A DNA stretch of 64,000 bases from Lachnospiraceae bacterium YSB2008 (lineage in GTDB: Bacteria > Bacillota > Clostridia > Lachnospirales > Lachnospiraceae), in contig JHWR01000009.1 of assembly GCA_000687655.1 (NCBI GenBank), positions 62,001 through 126,000 of the forward strand. The letters run 5' to 3'. Under the pieces are notes generated by a model that was not told the DNA's origin, did no database searches, and saw only the letters and a program-made list of their open reading frames with translations. A program made the position numbers and the translations under genes. How positions within the stretch are numbered: the stretch's first letter is position 1; each line of letters begins with the position of its first letter. Below, piece by piece: positions 1 through 9,241 of the stretch.

Positions 1-1219
1 AAATGCATATATATTCGGCACAGTTGCAGAGAATAATCCGGAGCAGGCTGCATTCTTTAAAAACTTAGATCATGAGGGTATACCCCAGTGTCAGGTTTAT
101 AATAAAAATTTTCTGGACACTTACAGATATATGTTCCAGATAGGTGATATGAACATCGTCACCGGGATGACATTCGATATTTCTGAGATTGAATCCTCTG
201 TAGCAACCATTACTCGCCAGTACCTGATACTCTTCACCATTCTTATGGTTTTACTCGTCATATTCTGTAGATTGCTTCTCCAGACATACGCTGTACGTCC
301 GCTTAAGAAGCTTGAAAATAATGTAAATGAATATGCTGCAAATAAAGATGGCGAGAAAGTTAAAAAACAGCTTGAAACTATAACTGTTCAGAATGAGATT
401 GGTTCTCTTTCCGATGGAATCTTTGAGATGATATGTGAGATTGAAACTCACTTGAAGGAGATAAAGGAAGTTACTGCTGAAAACGAACGTATCAGCGTAG
501 AGCTTGATCTGGCTCAGAAAATACAGACAGACATGCTTCCAAGTACCTTCCCTGACAATAAGCACTTTGCCATCTATGCAACTACGGATCCTGCAAAAGA
601 AGTCGGAGGTGACTTCTATGACTTCTTTATGCCTGACGAGGATCACATAGTTCTTGTTATGGCAGACGTTTCAGGAAAGGGTGTTCCGGCATCCCTCTTC
701 ATGGTCATCGCCAAGGCACTCATCAAGAACAGAATGCTTCTGGGAGGTTCTCTGTCAGAAGTACTGAGGGATGTCAATTCACAGCTTTCCGAAGGAAATG
801 CCGAAGGAATGTTTGTTACCGTATGGCTTGCAGTCGTTGATCTCAGAACAGGCAAAGGTATTGCAGCTAATGCCGGTCATGAACATCCGGTATTACGTCA
901 TAAAGACGGCTCATACGAGCTTATAAAGTATCGTCACTCCATGGCTCTTGCAATGATTCCTGACGTTCCTTTTGAAGAACACGAATTTGAACTGGCTCCG
1001 GGTGACCGTATATTTGTTTATACTGACGGCCTTCCTGAAGCAAGACGCGGCGACGGTGAATTCTACGGAACAACCCGAATGCTGGAAGCTCTTAACCAGG
1101 AGCCTGATGTGAATCCTCAGAAAACCATTGAAAATGTAACGAACAATATGTCATCATTTGTAGCCGGTGCAGAGCAGTTTGATGACGTTACCATAATGGT
1201 ATTTGACTATATTGGTTAA
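1..1219 (+). CDS. Membrane sensor PP2C/SpoIIE-type serine phosphatase, 5' truncated by window edge
   Basis: The frame is open to the left window edge (codons begin at base 2), so the ATG at 131 is internal and the gene is 5' partial. The visible part holds the end of an extracytoplasmic sensor region, one membrane helix around bases 210-285 (YLILFTILMVLLVIF), a HAMP-like segment, a short coiled coil and a C-terminal PP2C/SpoIIE phosphatase domain. Metal-binding and core motifs are intact: EVGGDFYD, MADVSGKGVPAS, NAGHEHP, VYTDGLPEA and DDVTIMV. By family knowledge such RsbU-like enzymes dephosphorylate anti-sigma-factor antagonists or similar partners at the membrane. No anti-sigma or STAS partner is present in the window, so the target is unknown. 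Confidence 0.88.
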   Translation, partial: NAYIFGTVAENNPEQAAFFKNLDHEGIPQCQVYNKNFLDTYRYMFQIGDMNIVTGMTFDISEIESSVATITRQYLILFTILMVLLVIFCRLLLQTYAVRPLKKLENNVNEYAANKDGEKVKKQLETITVQNEIGSLSDGIFEMICEIETHLKEIKEVTAENERISVELDLAQKIQTDMLPSTFPDNKHFAIYATTDPAKEVGGDFYDFFMPDEDHIVLVMADVSGKGVPASLFMVIAKALIKNRMLLGGSLSEVLRDVNSQLSEGNAEGMFVTVWLAVVDLRTGKGIAANAGHEHPVLRHKDGSYELIKYRHSMALAMIPDVPFEEHEFELAPGDRIFVYTDGLPEARRGDGEFYGTTRMLEALNQEPDVNPQKTIENVTNNMSSFVAGAEQFDDVTIMVFDYIG

Positions 1220-1273
1220 TTATGTCAAAATATGATACCTACATATCATATAGATCAAGGATTATTAATCAAA

Positions 1274-2383
1274 ATGGAAAACAAGAAAAAAAGAAACAAC
1301 CTGATTGATATCATGAAGGGACTGCTTATTCTTGATGTTGCAGTGTATCATCTGATATACCGGGTTAAGGGAAGTATGTTCGATAATATAGTCCGGGAAA
1401 TAGGTTATCTTGCCATACCGATGTTCTTCTGTCTTGCAGGATACTTCTACCGTGACATAACCGGTTCTCTCATATCCGGTATCTGGAAACGAATCAAGAA
1501 GATACTCTTTCCGGTACTTGGAGTATCCGGAGTCCTTCTTTTACTCTTCGGCCCTTATTATATGCTCGTCCACCACTATACAGCCCACGACTGGCTTGGT
1601 GATATTCTGATGACCTATCTGAGACCTGAATTGATGGCTATCATATTACCGGAATTCAGCGGCGGTCAGTTGTTTAATAACATATCACCAGTGTGGTTTA
1701 TCTGGACACTTCTTTTTTCAACTCTGCTGTTTCTCCTATGCATGGAGTTTGCAAAGAAGAATAATGCAAGATTGATCATAACAACGATAGTACTGCTTGC
1801 CATCGGAATTGTGATGTATGTTCTTATACCTGCATTTTCATGGTGTCTCCAGATGACTCCATTCTATGCAGGAATCATGATGCTTGGCGTAATACTCAAT
1901 AGATTCACTGTTTTTGAGAAGCTCGAAAAGATCAACCTAGGAATATCTTCTGTAATAATGATTGCAGCGGCAATCGCTCATTATTTCATTTTTATGAATT
2001 TCGGTTCTGACCTCATGTATCTGAGTATAGTTGGAGACAAGGGATTTTTATCCGGAATCGCCTTTGTTATACAGATAATAGTTGGAGGTTATGCACTCTT
2101 TACACTTTCCAGAATCATCGCACTTTGGAAATACAGTGAAGAAGCCTTTGCATGGGTCGGAAGACATACTCTTGTCATTCTGCTCTTCCACTGTCTCATC
2201 GGCGGAATCGCAGCAGATATAATGCATACATACAACAAGCCCGGTCCGGACTGGTATGTAGATCCGCTCACTGCAGAAACAGTTATCAAATCGATCATCA
2301 GCTTTATAGCTGCAATTGCAGGTTCATGCGGACTGGCCGCATTAAATGACAAGCTTAAAGCGCGCAAGAAATCAAATAAATAG
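1274..2383 (+). CDS. Membrane acyltransferase, acyltransferase-3 family
   Basis: About 369 residues with some ten hydrophobic segments. The N-terminus RNNLIDIMKGLLILDVAVYH has the Arg...Asp..Lys-Gly...His arrangement typical of acyltransferase-3 (OafA/NodX-like) proteins, which move acetyl or other acyl groups onto sugars or envelope polymers at the cytoplasmic membrane. The ATG at 1232 lies in frame but has no ribosome binding site; the ATG at 1274 is preceded by AAGGA at 1257-1261 and gives the normal family N-terminus, so it was chosen. The gene follows the phosphatase gene by 54 bases and is closed by a strong terminator. The substrate cannot be read from the sequence. Confidence 0.82.
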   Translation: MENKKKRNNLIDIMKGLLILDVAVYHLIYRVKGSMFDNIVREIGYLAIPMFFCLAGYFYRDITGSLISGIWKRIKKILFPVLGVSGVLLLLFGPYYMLVHHYTAHDWLGDILMTYLRPELMAIILPEFSGGQLFNNISPVWFIWTLLFSTLLFLLCMEFAKKNNARLIITTIVLLAIGIVMYVLIPAFSWCLQMTPFYAGIMMLGVILNRFTVFEKLEKINLGISSVIMIAAAIAHYFIFMNFGSDLMYLSIVGDKGFLSGIAFVIQIIVGGYALFTLSRIIALWKYSEEAFAWVGRHTLVILLFHCLIGGIAADIMHTYNKPGPDWYVDPLTAETVIKSIISFIAAIAGSCGLAALNDKLKARKKSNK

Positions 2384-2404
2384 AATCTGATGAACAGAAA
2401 AAAT

Positions 2405-2437
2405 AATGGGGAGTACCTTCACGGTGCTCCCCATTTT
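2405..2437. terminator. Bidirectional intrinsic terminator
   Basis: A 13-bp stem (2405-2417 with 2423-2435, one G-U type pair) closes a five-base loop and is flanked by A-rich and T-rich tracts. It lies between the convergent acyltransferase and histidine kinase genes and can serve both. Confidence 0.85.
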
Positions 2438-2443
2438 AAATAT

Positions 2444-3778
2444 CTAACTAAGCGGTATCAACAGTTTCACTATCAGCCCTTCACTGCCATTTTCACATAT
2501 AAGCTCGCCATTCATCTTTTCCATCAATGATCTGGCAATATAGAGTCCCAGGCCGCTTCCCTCTTTACTTGAAACCTCATGATTTTTCCCGCGATAAAAC
2601 TTATTCGTAATAAGTTCCAGTTCTTCTTCTGGAACTCCCGGCCCGAAATCCTTTATCTTCATTTCCAGATATTTGTCTACCGGCTCATAACTGACTTTAA
2701 TCTCAGTCCCTGCATATTTGTATGAATTAACTATAATATTACCAATGACCTGATTCATTCGTTTCTGGTCAATATTAATAACCAGTTTCGGAATCTCATC
2801 TTCAGCTACGAGTTTTTTGTCATCATTCTTCTTCAGTATCTCACTCAGAACAGTTGAATCCTCATCCTGACAGTTCACTTTGAATTCTCCCAGATCCTCC
2901 AGGGTTGAAGTAAAAAGATCACTCACTAAAACATCAATCTGGTCAGCCTTTTTATATATATTATCAAGCTTTTCTATTACCCATTCAGTATTTGAAGAAT
3001 CCTCCGATGAACTCTTATTATCGTGAGTTCCCCCATCATGCTCCATATCAAACTTTGCCTTCAGAAGTTCTGTAGAAAGCTTTATCCCTGTTATCGGAGT
3101 TTTCAGGTCATGACTGAGAGACGCTACAAGCTCCTTTTCCTTTCGTTGAAGCGCAAGTTCCCGCTTCTTTGATGCATCCAGCTCTTCTCTCATAATGTCA
3201 AAGCTTTCGGTAAATACTCCGAACATGTTGTCCTTTTCCATCATAAGAGGCTCGTCCAGCCTGCCTTCTGCAACCTTACCTGCAAAAACTTCCATACGCC
3301 TAAAAGGTTTTACTATATTCGAGTTTACATAAAATCCGTATCCAATAGCACCTATAAGTATAATAATTCCGCCTATAACAAGGGCTGCCATGATTTTTCC
3401 GATAAGTGCATGGTATTCTTTTTCAGTGTCACCCGGGATTATAACAACTCCGGATACAGTCCCCTGTTTAATAATGTACTGATACGGATATCTTCTCTTA
3501 ATCGCATCCTGAACAGTGATCAATTCAACCGAATCCGAACTTCTGTAAAGCATATGATTGTTCATATCAAGCACAATAAAATCCACTCCAAAGTTCTTGC
3601 TGTCGATACTTTGAAGTGAACCTTTTTCATCCTCAATTGTTTTTACTATATCATTCAGAACCACAGTATCAACTGACGCAAGTTTCGTTCTGCCCGATAT
3701 TACTACAAAAACAACTATTCCAAATATATAGATAATAAAAAATGCTATTACAGCCTTAGTATAATTCTTCATGCTCAA
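2444..3778 (-). CDS. Sensor histidine kinase of ABC/two-component module 1
   Basis: 444 residues. Two membrane helices (about 8-28 and 130-150) flank a roughly 100-residue extracytoplasmic sensor domain, followed by HAMP, a HisKA dimerisation domain with the phospho-acceptor His223 in SLSHDLKTP, and an HATPase domain with N-box (NIIVNSYKYA), DFGPGVPEE and GSGLGLYIA glycine motifs. All catalytic motifs look intact. The start codon overlaps the stop of the response regulator gene by the ATGA arrangement, so the two are translationally coupled. A Ser/Asp/Asn-rich insert of about 25 residues follows the HisKA helix (HDNKSSSEDSS). As the last gene of a five-gene unit it probably senses an envelope or peptide signal handled by the upstream ABC transporter (inference). 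Confidence 0.92.
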   Translation of the reverse strand: MSMKNYTKAVIAFFIIYIFGIVVFVVISGRTKLASVDTVVLNDIVKTIEDEKGSLQSIDSKNFGVDFIVLDMNNHMLYRSSDSVELITVQDAIKRRYPYQYIIKQGTVSGVVIIPGDTEKEYHALIGKIMAALVIGGIIILIGAIGYGFYVNSNIVKPFRRMEVFAGKVAEGRLDEPLMMEKDNMFGVFTESFDIMREELDASKKRELALQRKEKELVASLSHDLKTPITGIKLSTELLKAKFDMEHDGGTHDNKSSSEDSSNTEWVIEKLDNIYKKADQIDVLVSDLFTSTLEDLGEFKVNCQDEDSTVLSEILKKNDDKKLVAEDEIPKLVINIDQKRMNQVIGNIIVNSYKYAGTEIKVSYEPVDKYLEMKIKDFGPGVPEEELELITNKFYRGKNHEVSSKEGSGLGLYIARSLMEKMNGELICENGSEGLIVKLLIPLS

Positions 3779-4497
3779 TTCTCAATAACATAGCCAACGC
3801 CCCAGATAGTCTTTATAACCTCCGGATTCTTTGAATCCTGCTCAATCTTTTCTCTGAGATGCCTGATGTGTACTGCCAGCGTACCCTCACCGATATACTC
3901 ATCATCCCATACATTTTTAAGAAGCTCGTCCTTGGTCACAACTCTGCCCCTGTTTTCAAGAAGATACAGAAGCATCTTATACTCCATAGCCTTGAGGCTT
4001 ATCTGTTCCTTGCCCTTACATATCTTGTGTATATTAGTATCAAGAGAAATGTCATCAGCAAGTTTGATCATTCCTCCATCTGCCTGATTTCCGTTCATAC
4101 TGTCTGCAGCCATCACAGCTGCCTCTCTGGCCTTCTCATATCTGGCAAGAATAGTCTTAACCTTCGCCATAAGAATGCTGAGTGTATAAGGCTTCTTGAT
4201 ATAGTCATCTCCGCCTATATTAAGGGCTATCAGCACATCATCATCGCTGGTCCTTGCACTGATGAAAAGGATAGGCATATCATAATTCTCCCTTACCTGC
4301 TTACACAGTTCAAACCCCGACTTATCGCCGAGGTTTATATCCAGGAGAAGAAGGGAGACGGTATTCTTCTCCAGAAAATCTACCGCTCCCTCATAGCTCG
4401 TTACATATGCAGTTTTAACGTCGAACATGTTGAAGTATTCCGCAGTAGACTGTGCTATAACTTCATCATCATCGATCATTAATACCTTGTAGTCCAT
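3775..4497 (-). CDS. OmpR-family response regulator of module 1
   Basis: About 240 residues: a receiver domain with acidic pocket DDDE near residue 9 and phospho-acceptor Asp53 in LLDINLG, switch residues SART and the conserved KKPY lysine, then a winged-helix DNA-binding domain ending IKTIWGVGYVIEN. The frame extends 15 codons upstream, but the ATG at 4497 gives the canonical N-terminus, lies one base after the stop of the serine hydrolase gene, and has GGAG at the right distance inside that gene's end. The extension was therefore dropped. It is coupled to the kinase gene by a 4-base overlap and likely controls its own module's transporter (inference from the family). Confidence 0.92.
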   Translation of the reverse strand: MDYKVLMIDDDEVIAQSTAEYFNMFDVKTAYVTSYEGAVDFLEKNTVSLLLLDINLGDKSGFELCKQVRENYDMPILFISARTSDDDVLIALNIGGDDYIKKPYTLSILMAKVKTILARYEKAREAAVMAADSMNGNQADGGMIKLADDISLDTNIHKICKGKEQISLKAMEYKMLLYLLENRGRVVTKDELLKNVWDDEYIGEGTLAVHIRHLREKIEQDSKNPEVIKTIWGVGYVIEN

Positions 4498-4498
4498 T

Positions 4499-6601
4499 TT
4501 ACTCTCCGTATGTGATATTGGCAGTTCCTCCATCTTCACCAAGGAATACTATGTATCCACCCTTAGGAAGCGGGATAGAATCACCATAATCTTTCATATG
4601 ACTACTATATACCACATCGCCGTATTTGTCATATACAAATATTGCACTGTTCTCCGGTCTGTCAACAGATATAGATGTGTTCGCAAGGCTGTCATCAATT
4701 CCGTACCAGCCAGCATTGTCTGTCTTTAAATCAACTGTGACAAGTGCCTTTGTCAGCTTATCGCAGGTTTCTACCGGTATCATAGAATAACCATTTGAGC
4801 AAACAAGAGTTCCATCATCATTTACAGATAAATCAAACATATCTCTGCTGGCATCTCCCGGAATTGTAGTGTAGAAGTAAGCGGTATTTTCATCAACTAT
4901 TCTAAGAATTCTTTCTCCCGTCGCCATGGAAACCATGATATAACCCGAATCGTCCAGGACAAAGGCTTCTGCAAACGCTGTATCATAAACAGCTGATGAA
5001 TATTTGTCTGATGTAATAGCATACTTTTGGTTTTCCCTTTCCTTCCATGCATTTATTACATTTTCGGAAACAGGATTAGGAGCCATCATTTCAGCTACGA
5101 TTGAGGTAGTCTCATTGTTCACCAAGTCACTATTATTTGAAATCATATCTGCAACAATATAGATTCCTCCATTTATTTCTTCAACTCTGTAGCAAGTATA
5201 TTCCGGATCCACCTTTACATTATCTGATTCTATATCTCCCTTCACTCTTACAAAACCGTTATCCGTATATTTAAAATATGATTCAGAGGTTGTATCTGTT
5301 CCGGTCTTAAGCAGCATGTATTTCATATCAGGAAATGTAACTTCTATTACTCCACTATAAGGCGATGCATAATATCCTTCATACCTTTTGAACTCTTCGG
5401 GGACCTCAGACTTAAACTCTACCTCCGGGGCTTTTATCTCTTCTATCTCTATTCCTTCCTCTTCAAGCGCAATATTCATAAGTGCCTCACAAGCAGCCTT
5501 ATTATAGCCACTTGACCCGCCACTTGTTGTTACACAGATGCTTATTTCTTCATCCGGTGCGACCATAAGATTCGCATGCTGGTTCATGGTATCTCCGCCC
5601 TTGTTAAGAATTTTCACTCCTGCATCCTCATACTGCCTTATACTTACATCGTCCCAGCCAAGTCCATAGAAGCTGTATGGAGAAGCAGATGACAGAGAAT
5701 TCATTTCATCCTTGCTTTCTTCTGATAGCAGTCTGTTATCTCCCTTAAAAAATGTACTGCCAAATTCACAGGTATCCTTAGCATTTGAAACAATACCGCC
5801 CGCACCAAAATCCAGGCAATATTCATTTCCGTAACATTTTTCATTTGAATATATATCCACAAGATTTTCATTTTCAAACATACTGTCTGATGTACCTATG
5901 GACACCGCCCCGATCTTATCGGCGATATTCTTCTCAACATATGTTGTGTAGTCCATTCCGCTTACTCGTTCTACGATGATTTCCAGGAGATTAAAGCCAT
6001 CGTTACAGTAGCTTGAATATGCACCCGGATCAGCCTTAAGGTGCTGCGTAGCAAGATTTGAAAGAACAATACTATTGTGGTCCGATTCATTGTCATTTAT
6101 CAGAGTATCATCCTTAAGAACTGTTCCCATAAGCCCTGATGAATGATTCATGAGCATACGGACTGTGATATCTTTATATCTCTCATCCGCCATCTTAAAG
6201 TCATCAATATAATCCGTAACCGGTGCATCCAGATCCACTTTACCCTGATCTACCAGCTGCATCACAGCGGCTGTAACATATACCTTGCTGACCGAACCCA
6301 CACAGTAGATAGTATTATCCACATCCTGACCGTCTATCTTAACGCCACCTGCCCGTACAGGCACCTCTGTGCCTGTACGGCACCGTGGCTCGATGGTCGC
6401 TTCGCTCCGCAAGATTTGCTCTTCAGCAAATCTTGGTCTTTCCCAGCCATTCACCGTTGGCTCAGCCACCTCAGTCGAGCTCTCCGCCGCAAGAGCCTTA
6501 TATCTATTATCGTTCGCCTTAATACCTGTTATACAAAAAAGACCTAGTAAGGAGATGGCGCTGATGCCTGTAATTAATATACTGTTTTTTATTTTTATCA
6601 T
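4499..6601 (-). CDS. Secreted serine beta-lactamase/D-alanyl-peptidase-like hydrolase with in-frame palindromic insert
   Basis: 700 residues. A membrane or signal helix (about 5-27) is followed by a class-C beta-lactamase-like domain with S103-V-S-K106 (SxxK nucleophile motif), Y198-C-N200 (YxN) and a third-motif candidate KGGDT. The C-terminal 300 residues are extra beta-rich sequence as in EstB/AmpH-like proteins with accessory domains. Residues about 41-86 are encoded by a GC-rich palindromic element (bases 6353-6480) and replace the first beta strands that normally precede SxxK by about 30 residues, so activity may be affected. The gene follows the permease by 67 bases and precedes the response regulator by 1 base. 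Probable role: envelope or peptide hydrolysis linked to the module; substrate unknown. Confidence 0.85.
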   Translation of the reverse strand: MIKIKNSILITGISAISLLGLFCITGIKANDNRYKALAAESSTEVAEPTVNGWERPRFAEEQILRSEATIEPRCRTGTEVPVRAGGVKIDGQDVDNTIYCVGSVSKVYVTAAVMQLVDQGKVDLDAPVTDYIDDFKMADERYKDITVRMLMNHSSGLMGTVLKDDTLINDNESDHNSIVLSNLATQHLKADPGAYSSYCNDGFNLLEIIVERVSGMDYTTYVEKNIADKIGAVSIGTSDSMFENENLVDIYSNEKCYGNEYCLDFGAGGIVSNAKDTCEFGSTFFKGDNRLLSEESKDEMNSLSSASPYSFYGLGWDDVSIRQYEDAGVKILNKGGDTMNQHANLMVAPDEEISICVTTSGGSSGYNKAACEALMNIALEEEGIEIEEIKAPEVEFKSEVPEEFKRYEGYYASPYSGVIEVTFPDMKYMLLKTGTDTTSESYFKYTDNGFVRVKGDIESDNVKVDPEYTCYRVEEINGGIYIVADMISNNSDLVNNETTSIVAEMMAPNPVSENVINAWKERENQKYAITSDKYSSAVYDTAFAEAFVLDDSGYIMVSMATGERILRIVDENTAYFYTTIPGDASRDMFDLSVNDDGTLVCSNGYSMIPVETCDKLTKALVTVDLKTDNAGWYGIDDSLANTSISVDRPENSAIFVYDKYGDVVYSSHMKDYGDSIPLPKGGYIVFLGEDGGTANITYGE
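6353..6480. repeat. Palindromic element inserted in frame into the serine hydrolase gene
   Basis: Two perfect inverted repeats sit close together: 12 bp (6353-6364 with 6369-6380, loop CTCT) and 11 bp (6410-6420 with 6425-6435, loop CTTC), joined by a GC-rich segment containing CGCTTCGC. A weaker inverted repeat (AGCCA/TGGCT) lies near 6448-6465. Its composition is richer in G+C than the flanking gene. The reading frame passes through it without a stop. It looks like a small dispersed palindromic element of the REP/RPE kind; the right boundary is approximate. Confidence 0.7.
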
Positions 6602-6668
6602 CTTATTTTACCTCTATATTATGAGTAAGCATTATTTGAGAATATGCGTATTTTATATCTAAAAGTAA

Positions 6669-9203
6669 TTACTCCGTCATCAGTTCCGTAACCGATACCT
6701 TCTTAACCTTTCCCGCTGACAGATATGCTGAAGCATATACATATACCATGATTGCTATAGCAGCAGGAATCAGCAGCCAGTATCTTGGCTGAGCCCCACC
6801 ACCGAATGCGATTACTTCGAATTTCTCCGTAAGCGGAATTGTTACCAGCAATGCTGCTATAATAGCCGGAACTGCTATCGGCATGATCCTGCTCACTATC
6901 TGCTTCTTGATATCTTTGGATGTATATCCCATGGATTTCTCAATACCGAATTCCTTTCTCTGCTTTCTGATAGTAGAATCAATCAGGAAGTTAAGTATTA
7001 CAGAGATGATAAGTGCAACAACTATTGCAACAACAAACGAGAATATTGTACTGAGCCTTGATATCGAACCTATGGAGGACTCAATAAGACTATCCAGTGT
7101 AGTTATCTCTGAAAGTCTTAAGTTTGATGTTCCACCGGTTATCATTTGGTCACCGATCTTTATAGCATAATTTGAACTTGTCACTCCGTATTCTTCTGCA
7201 AGAACAGCCATCTGCTGCTCTGCCTTAGCTCTGATACGTTCCTCCAGGGTTCCGTCCTGTGATTCCTCTTTCAGAAGATCCTTCGTGCTTGTTCCATATC
7301 TTTCTTCTATCTTCTTTCTGAACGCTTCTGCATCCGCGCCTTCCTTCAAGTAAACATTTGTCATACCATGTTCACTTATCGGATATATTCTGTTAAGACC
7401 ATCCAGTGTAAGTAAAACCGTATCATTTAAGGTATTGGTGTAGCCTGTGATTATATAGCTTTTCTCTATTCCTTTTCCTCGAAGAATGATACTGTCACCT
7501 ACCTCATAGCCCAGATTCTCAGCTATGGTTCTTTTAAGTACAGCCTCATTATCATGTTCCGGAAGCCTTCCTTTTGTTACAAATACATTCTCAGTCTCTT
7601 TAAAATCTTTATATGAAACTGCCTGAACAAATGTTTCTGCATCACCAACTATAGTAAGTGCCTGAATATGCATATCTGTAACCTTTCTTACTTCGTCATA
7701 TGAATAGAGTTCTTTTTCTATCTCATCACTGGTCACTCCCGCTTCAAAGGACAGATAATAATCACCACTTTCATATCCGCTGCAAGTCTTGAATCCGCTT
7801 CCTCCATCACGGAATATATCAGCAACCATCGCACAAAAACCTATAGACAGGCTCGATAAAAGTATACAGATAAATATTCCGATATTTTGTCTTTTATTTT
7901 TGATTATATTTCTAAAACCAAGTCTTAAGTTTATGTCAGTTCTTGTCTTATCCAGTGAAAGCCTGTTCTTTCCGAAATGATGAGTTTTGATTCCTTTTCT
8001 AAATGCAACTACCGGAGGATATTTCTTTATAACTCTTGCTTTTAGCAGTGCAGTGAAAAGCACTATAAGAATTATAACTATCATCGGTAAAACCAGACCG
8101 GATATGCCAAGTCCCACATTTCCTTTATGTCCCAGAAATGACTGCAGAAGCTTTGTCATAAGCGGATCAGTTAAGGCAGTTATTATCACACCTGCTACTG
8201 CACCTATTATGCCCAGAGTCAGATATTCATAAACATAGGCAAGGGATATCTCTCTCGATCTATATCCAAGTGCCTCCAGGACTCCGATAGACTGCATCTG
8301 ATCGTCTATATCATTCGTTATCTTATGTCTTATTACAATAACAGCTGAAAGTATTACAACTGCTGCAACCATAGCGATAAGATCCATCATAATAACTATA
8401 ACGCTGGCTGTATTATCTGCTTCAAGATTCTTATCATCATATGCATTAAGAAAAGTAGCTTCAACCGGTCTTCCGGCCCTTTCATTTATTTTTTTACCAA
8501 TCTCATCACAAAATTTAACTGAATCATTATAGCTATTTAGAATCCCCTCTTTAATATCAAAGGAGAAACATATAACTCTTCCTAATTCTTTCGCAAGGAT
8601 ATCATAATCTGAATCCGTTACTATACATTTGTAGCTCCTAAAATCATTTGAAAGAAGTGCCGCTTCATAAAAGCCTGCTATCTGAAACTCATATTCCTTG
8701 CTGCCTTTTACAACAGTAAATGTATCACCGGGTTTATATCCCAGACTCATCTCCAGATGGTGCGGCATCCAGATTGGATGTTCCAGAGCAGCAATCTCAT
8801 CATCAGAAAGAGTTGTTTCTTTACTGAAATTCGATATCTTCTCTTCGCCTTCCTTAGTTATGAATGACGCATAGAAATTTGTAAGTGAACCATCATTTTC
8901 TTTACGATTTAAAGATGCATTACTATCCGGATAAAGCATTTCAAACTTATCAATATTCGATATGCGATCATCCTCTTCAAATATCTCTTCAAATTCTGTC
9001 CTGTACTGATCTTCATAGAACAGATAAACCGCATCCTTGCAGTCTGTATCTTCAAAAGCCTTATCCATGATAATGCTTGCTTTTTTGTTATTGATTATTG
9101 CGATATTCATAAACAGAACACTGACTGCAATCAGGAATATCAGGATAACGGATTCCTTTTTATGCTTCTTTATATTAAAAATTGATAATCTTAATATCTT
9201 CAT
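6669..9203 (-). CDS. FtsX-like ABC transporter permease of module 1
   Basis: 844 residues. Layout: an N-terminal membrane helix (about 16-34), an extracytoplasmic domain, three helices in the first FtsX domain (about 265-400), a second single helix (near 440), a second extracytoplasmic domain, and three helices in a second FtsX domain (about 715-830). This is the duplicated FtsX permease plan (one polypeptide with two halves) seen in Bce/Vex-like peptide detoxification or peptide-sensing transporters. The FtsX motif KSMGYTSKDIKKQ that contacts the ATPase is present, with the equivalent EALGYRSREIS in the first half. GAGGT precedes the ATG; the gene follows the ATPase gene by about 38 bases. 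Substrate probably a peptide or lipid-linked antimicrobial (inference). Confidence 0.9.
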   Translation of the reverse strand: MKILRLSIFNIKKHKKESVILIFLIAVSVLFMNIAIINNKKASIIMDKAFEDTDCKDAVYLFYEDQYRTEFEEIFEEDDRISNIDKFEMLYPDSNASLNRKENDGSLTNFYASFITKEGEEKISNFSKETTLSDDEIAALEHPIWMPHHLEMSLGYKPGDTFTVVKGSKEYEFQIAGFYEAALLSNDFRSYKCIVTDSDYDILAKELGRVICFSFDIKEGILNSYNDSVKFCDEIGKKINERAGRPVEATFLNAYDDKNLEADNTASVIVIMMDLIAMVAAVVILSAVIVIRHKITNDIDDQMQSIGVLEALGYRSREISLAYVYEYLTLGIIGAVAGVIITALTDPLMTKLLQSFLGHKGNVGLGISGLVLPMIVIILIVLFTALLKARVIKKYPPVVAFRKGIKTHHFGKNRLSLDKTRTDINLRLGFRNIIKNKRQNIGIFICILLSSLSIGFCAMVADIFRDGGSGFKTCSGYESGDYYLSFEAGVTSDEIEKELYSYDEVRKVTDMHIQALTIVGDAETFVQAVSYKDFKETENVFVTKGRLPEHDNEAVLKRTIAENLGYEVGDSIILRGKGIEKSYIITGYTNTLNDTVLLTLDGLNRIYPISEHGMTNVYLKEGADAEAFRKKIEERYGTSTKDLLKEESQDGTLEERIRAKAEQQMAVLAEEYGVTSSNYAIKIGDQMITGGTSNLRLSEITTLDSLIESSIGSISRLSTIFSFVVAIVVALIISVILNFLIDSTIRKQRKEFGIEKSMGYTSKDIKKQIVSRIMPIAVPAIIAALLVTIPLTEKFEVIAFGGGAQPRYWLLIPAAIAIMVYVYASAYLSAGKVKKVSVTELMTE

Positions 9204-9241
9204 GATTGACCTCTTTTTCGTTTATCTTAACGCCCGAACAT

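Noticed and set aside
4142-4482. A long + strand frame opposite the module 1 response regulator
   Set aside because: It is a shadow of the regulator gene with no motif of its own.
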